Assembly (NCBI GenBank): GCA_019044685.2
Contig: JAGTXX020000006.1
Coordinates: forward strand, 992,001-1,056,000
Direction of reading: 5' to 3'
DNA: 64,000 nucleotides
DNA from: Nannochloris sp. 'desiccata'
Lineage: Eukaryota; Chlorophyta; Trebouxiophyceae; Chlorellales; Chlorellaceae
Under the pieces are notes generated by a model, which had not been told where the DNA came from, searched no databases, and was given only the letters and a program-made list of their open reading frames with translations. The position numbers and the translations under genes were made by a program. Each line of letters opens with the position of its first letter. Position 1 is the stretch's first letter. Shown piece by piece: positions 63,978-64,000 of the stretch.

Positions 63978-64000
63978 ATGTTGCCTTCATGTAAAATTTG

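Overview
This is a nuclear contig from a compact, intron-poor photosynthetic eukaryote, most likely a chlorophyte green alga. 33 protein genes are supported in 64 kb, roughly one per 1.9 kb, and no RNA genes were seen. Nine of the genes have no intron. The other 24 carry 38 GT-AG introns between them, mostly about 80-380 nt long and mostly close to the 5' end. A primary green plastid is indicated by nuclear genes for plastid ribosomal proteins uS10c and bL33c with simple transit-peptide-like leaders, a plastid-type RibBA fusion, a DUF1995 protein and a plastid SlyD-type FKBP. rps10 is plastid-encoded in red algae, and rpl33 is usually plastid-encoded in streptophytes, so having both in the nucleus favours Chlorophyta. 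TGTAA, the chlorophyte polyadenylation signal, follows many stop codons. A Picochlorum-like trebouxiophyte would fit the compactness and moderate GC, but that is a guess.

Layout. 1-9.8 kb: WDR48/UAF1-like (3' end outside the window), SAPS-domain PP6 regulatory subunit, plastid PTP-like phosphatase, a hAT-like MITE, an MFS transporter and a small orphan. 9.8-20.2 kb: ALG9, an unresolved stretch, NPSN-type Qb-SNARE, TSR1, SlyD-like FKBP and an SPX protein. 20.5-30.5 kb: FCP1-like CTD phosphatase, DUF1995 protein, transportin-3/importin-13-like receptor, GNL2/NOG2 and plastid uS10c. 30.8-43.2 kb: beta-COP, plastid bL33c, FBXO7/SKIP22-like F-box protein, asparagine synthetase, a PHD-extended-PHD reader and RibBA. 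43.6-54.1 kb: eIF3h, SNX1, a plastid membrane protein, ISY1, U5-40K, cytochrome b561, proteasome alpha4 and ALKBH6. 54.6-64 kb: SMC4, a GT49 glycosyltransferase, NAC-alpha and a TCERG1-like WW/FF protein.

Most genes are housekeeping: ribosome biogenesis (TSR1, GNL2), translation (eIF3h, NAC-alpha), splicing (ISY1, U5-40K, TCERG1-like), vesicle traffic (beta-COP, SNX1, NPSN) and plastid function. Neighbours are packed as divergent or convergent pairs and no operon-like cluster is seen. Coordinates given for spliced genes are CDS spans, with exons listed in the evidence. All splice sites were read by eye and checked for frame continuity and family homology.

The points most worth a second look are the hAT-like MITE, a RibBA whose GTP cyclohydrolase II half has lost two of three zinc-binding cysteines, a micro-exon start in the SAPS gene, a stop-free frame-preserving intron in U5-40K, a TGATCA palindrome near many start codons, and a 13-bp perfect hairpin between two convergent genes. 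I did not find a convincing new multi-gene system.
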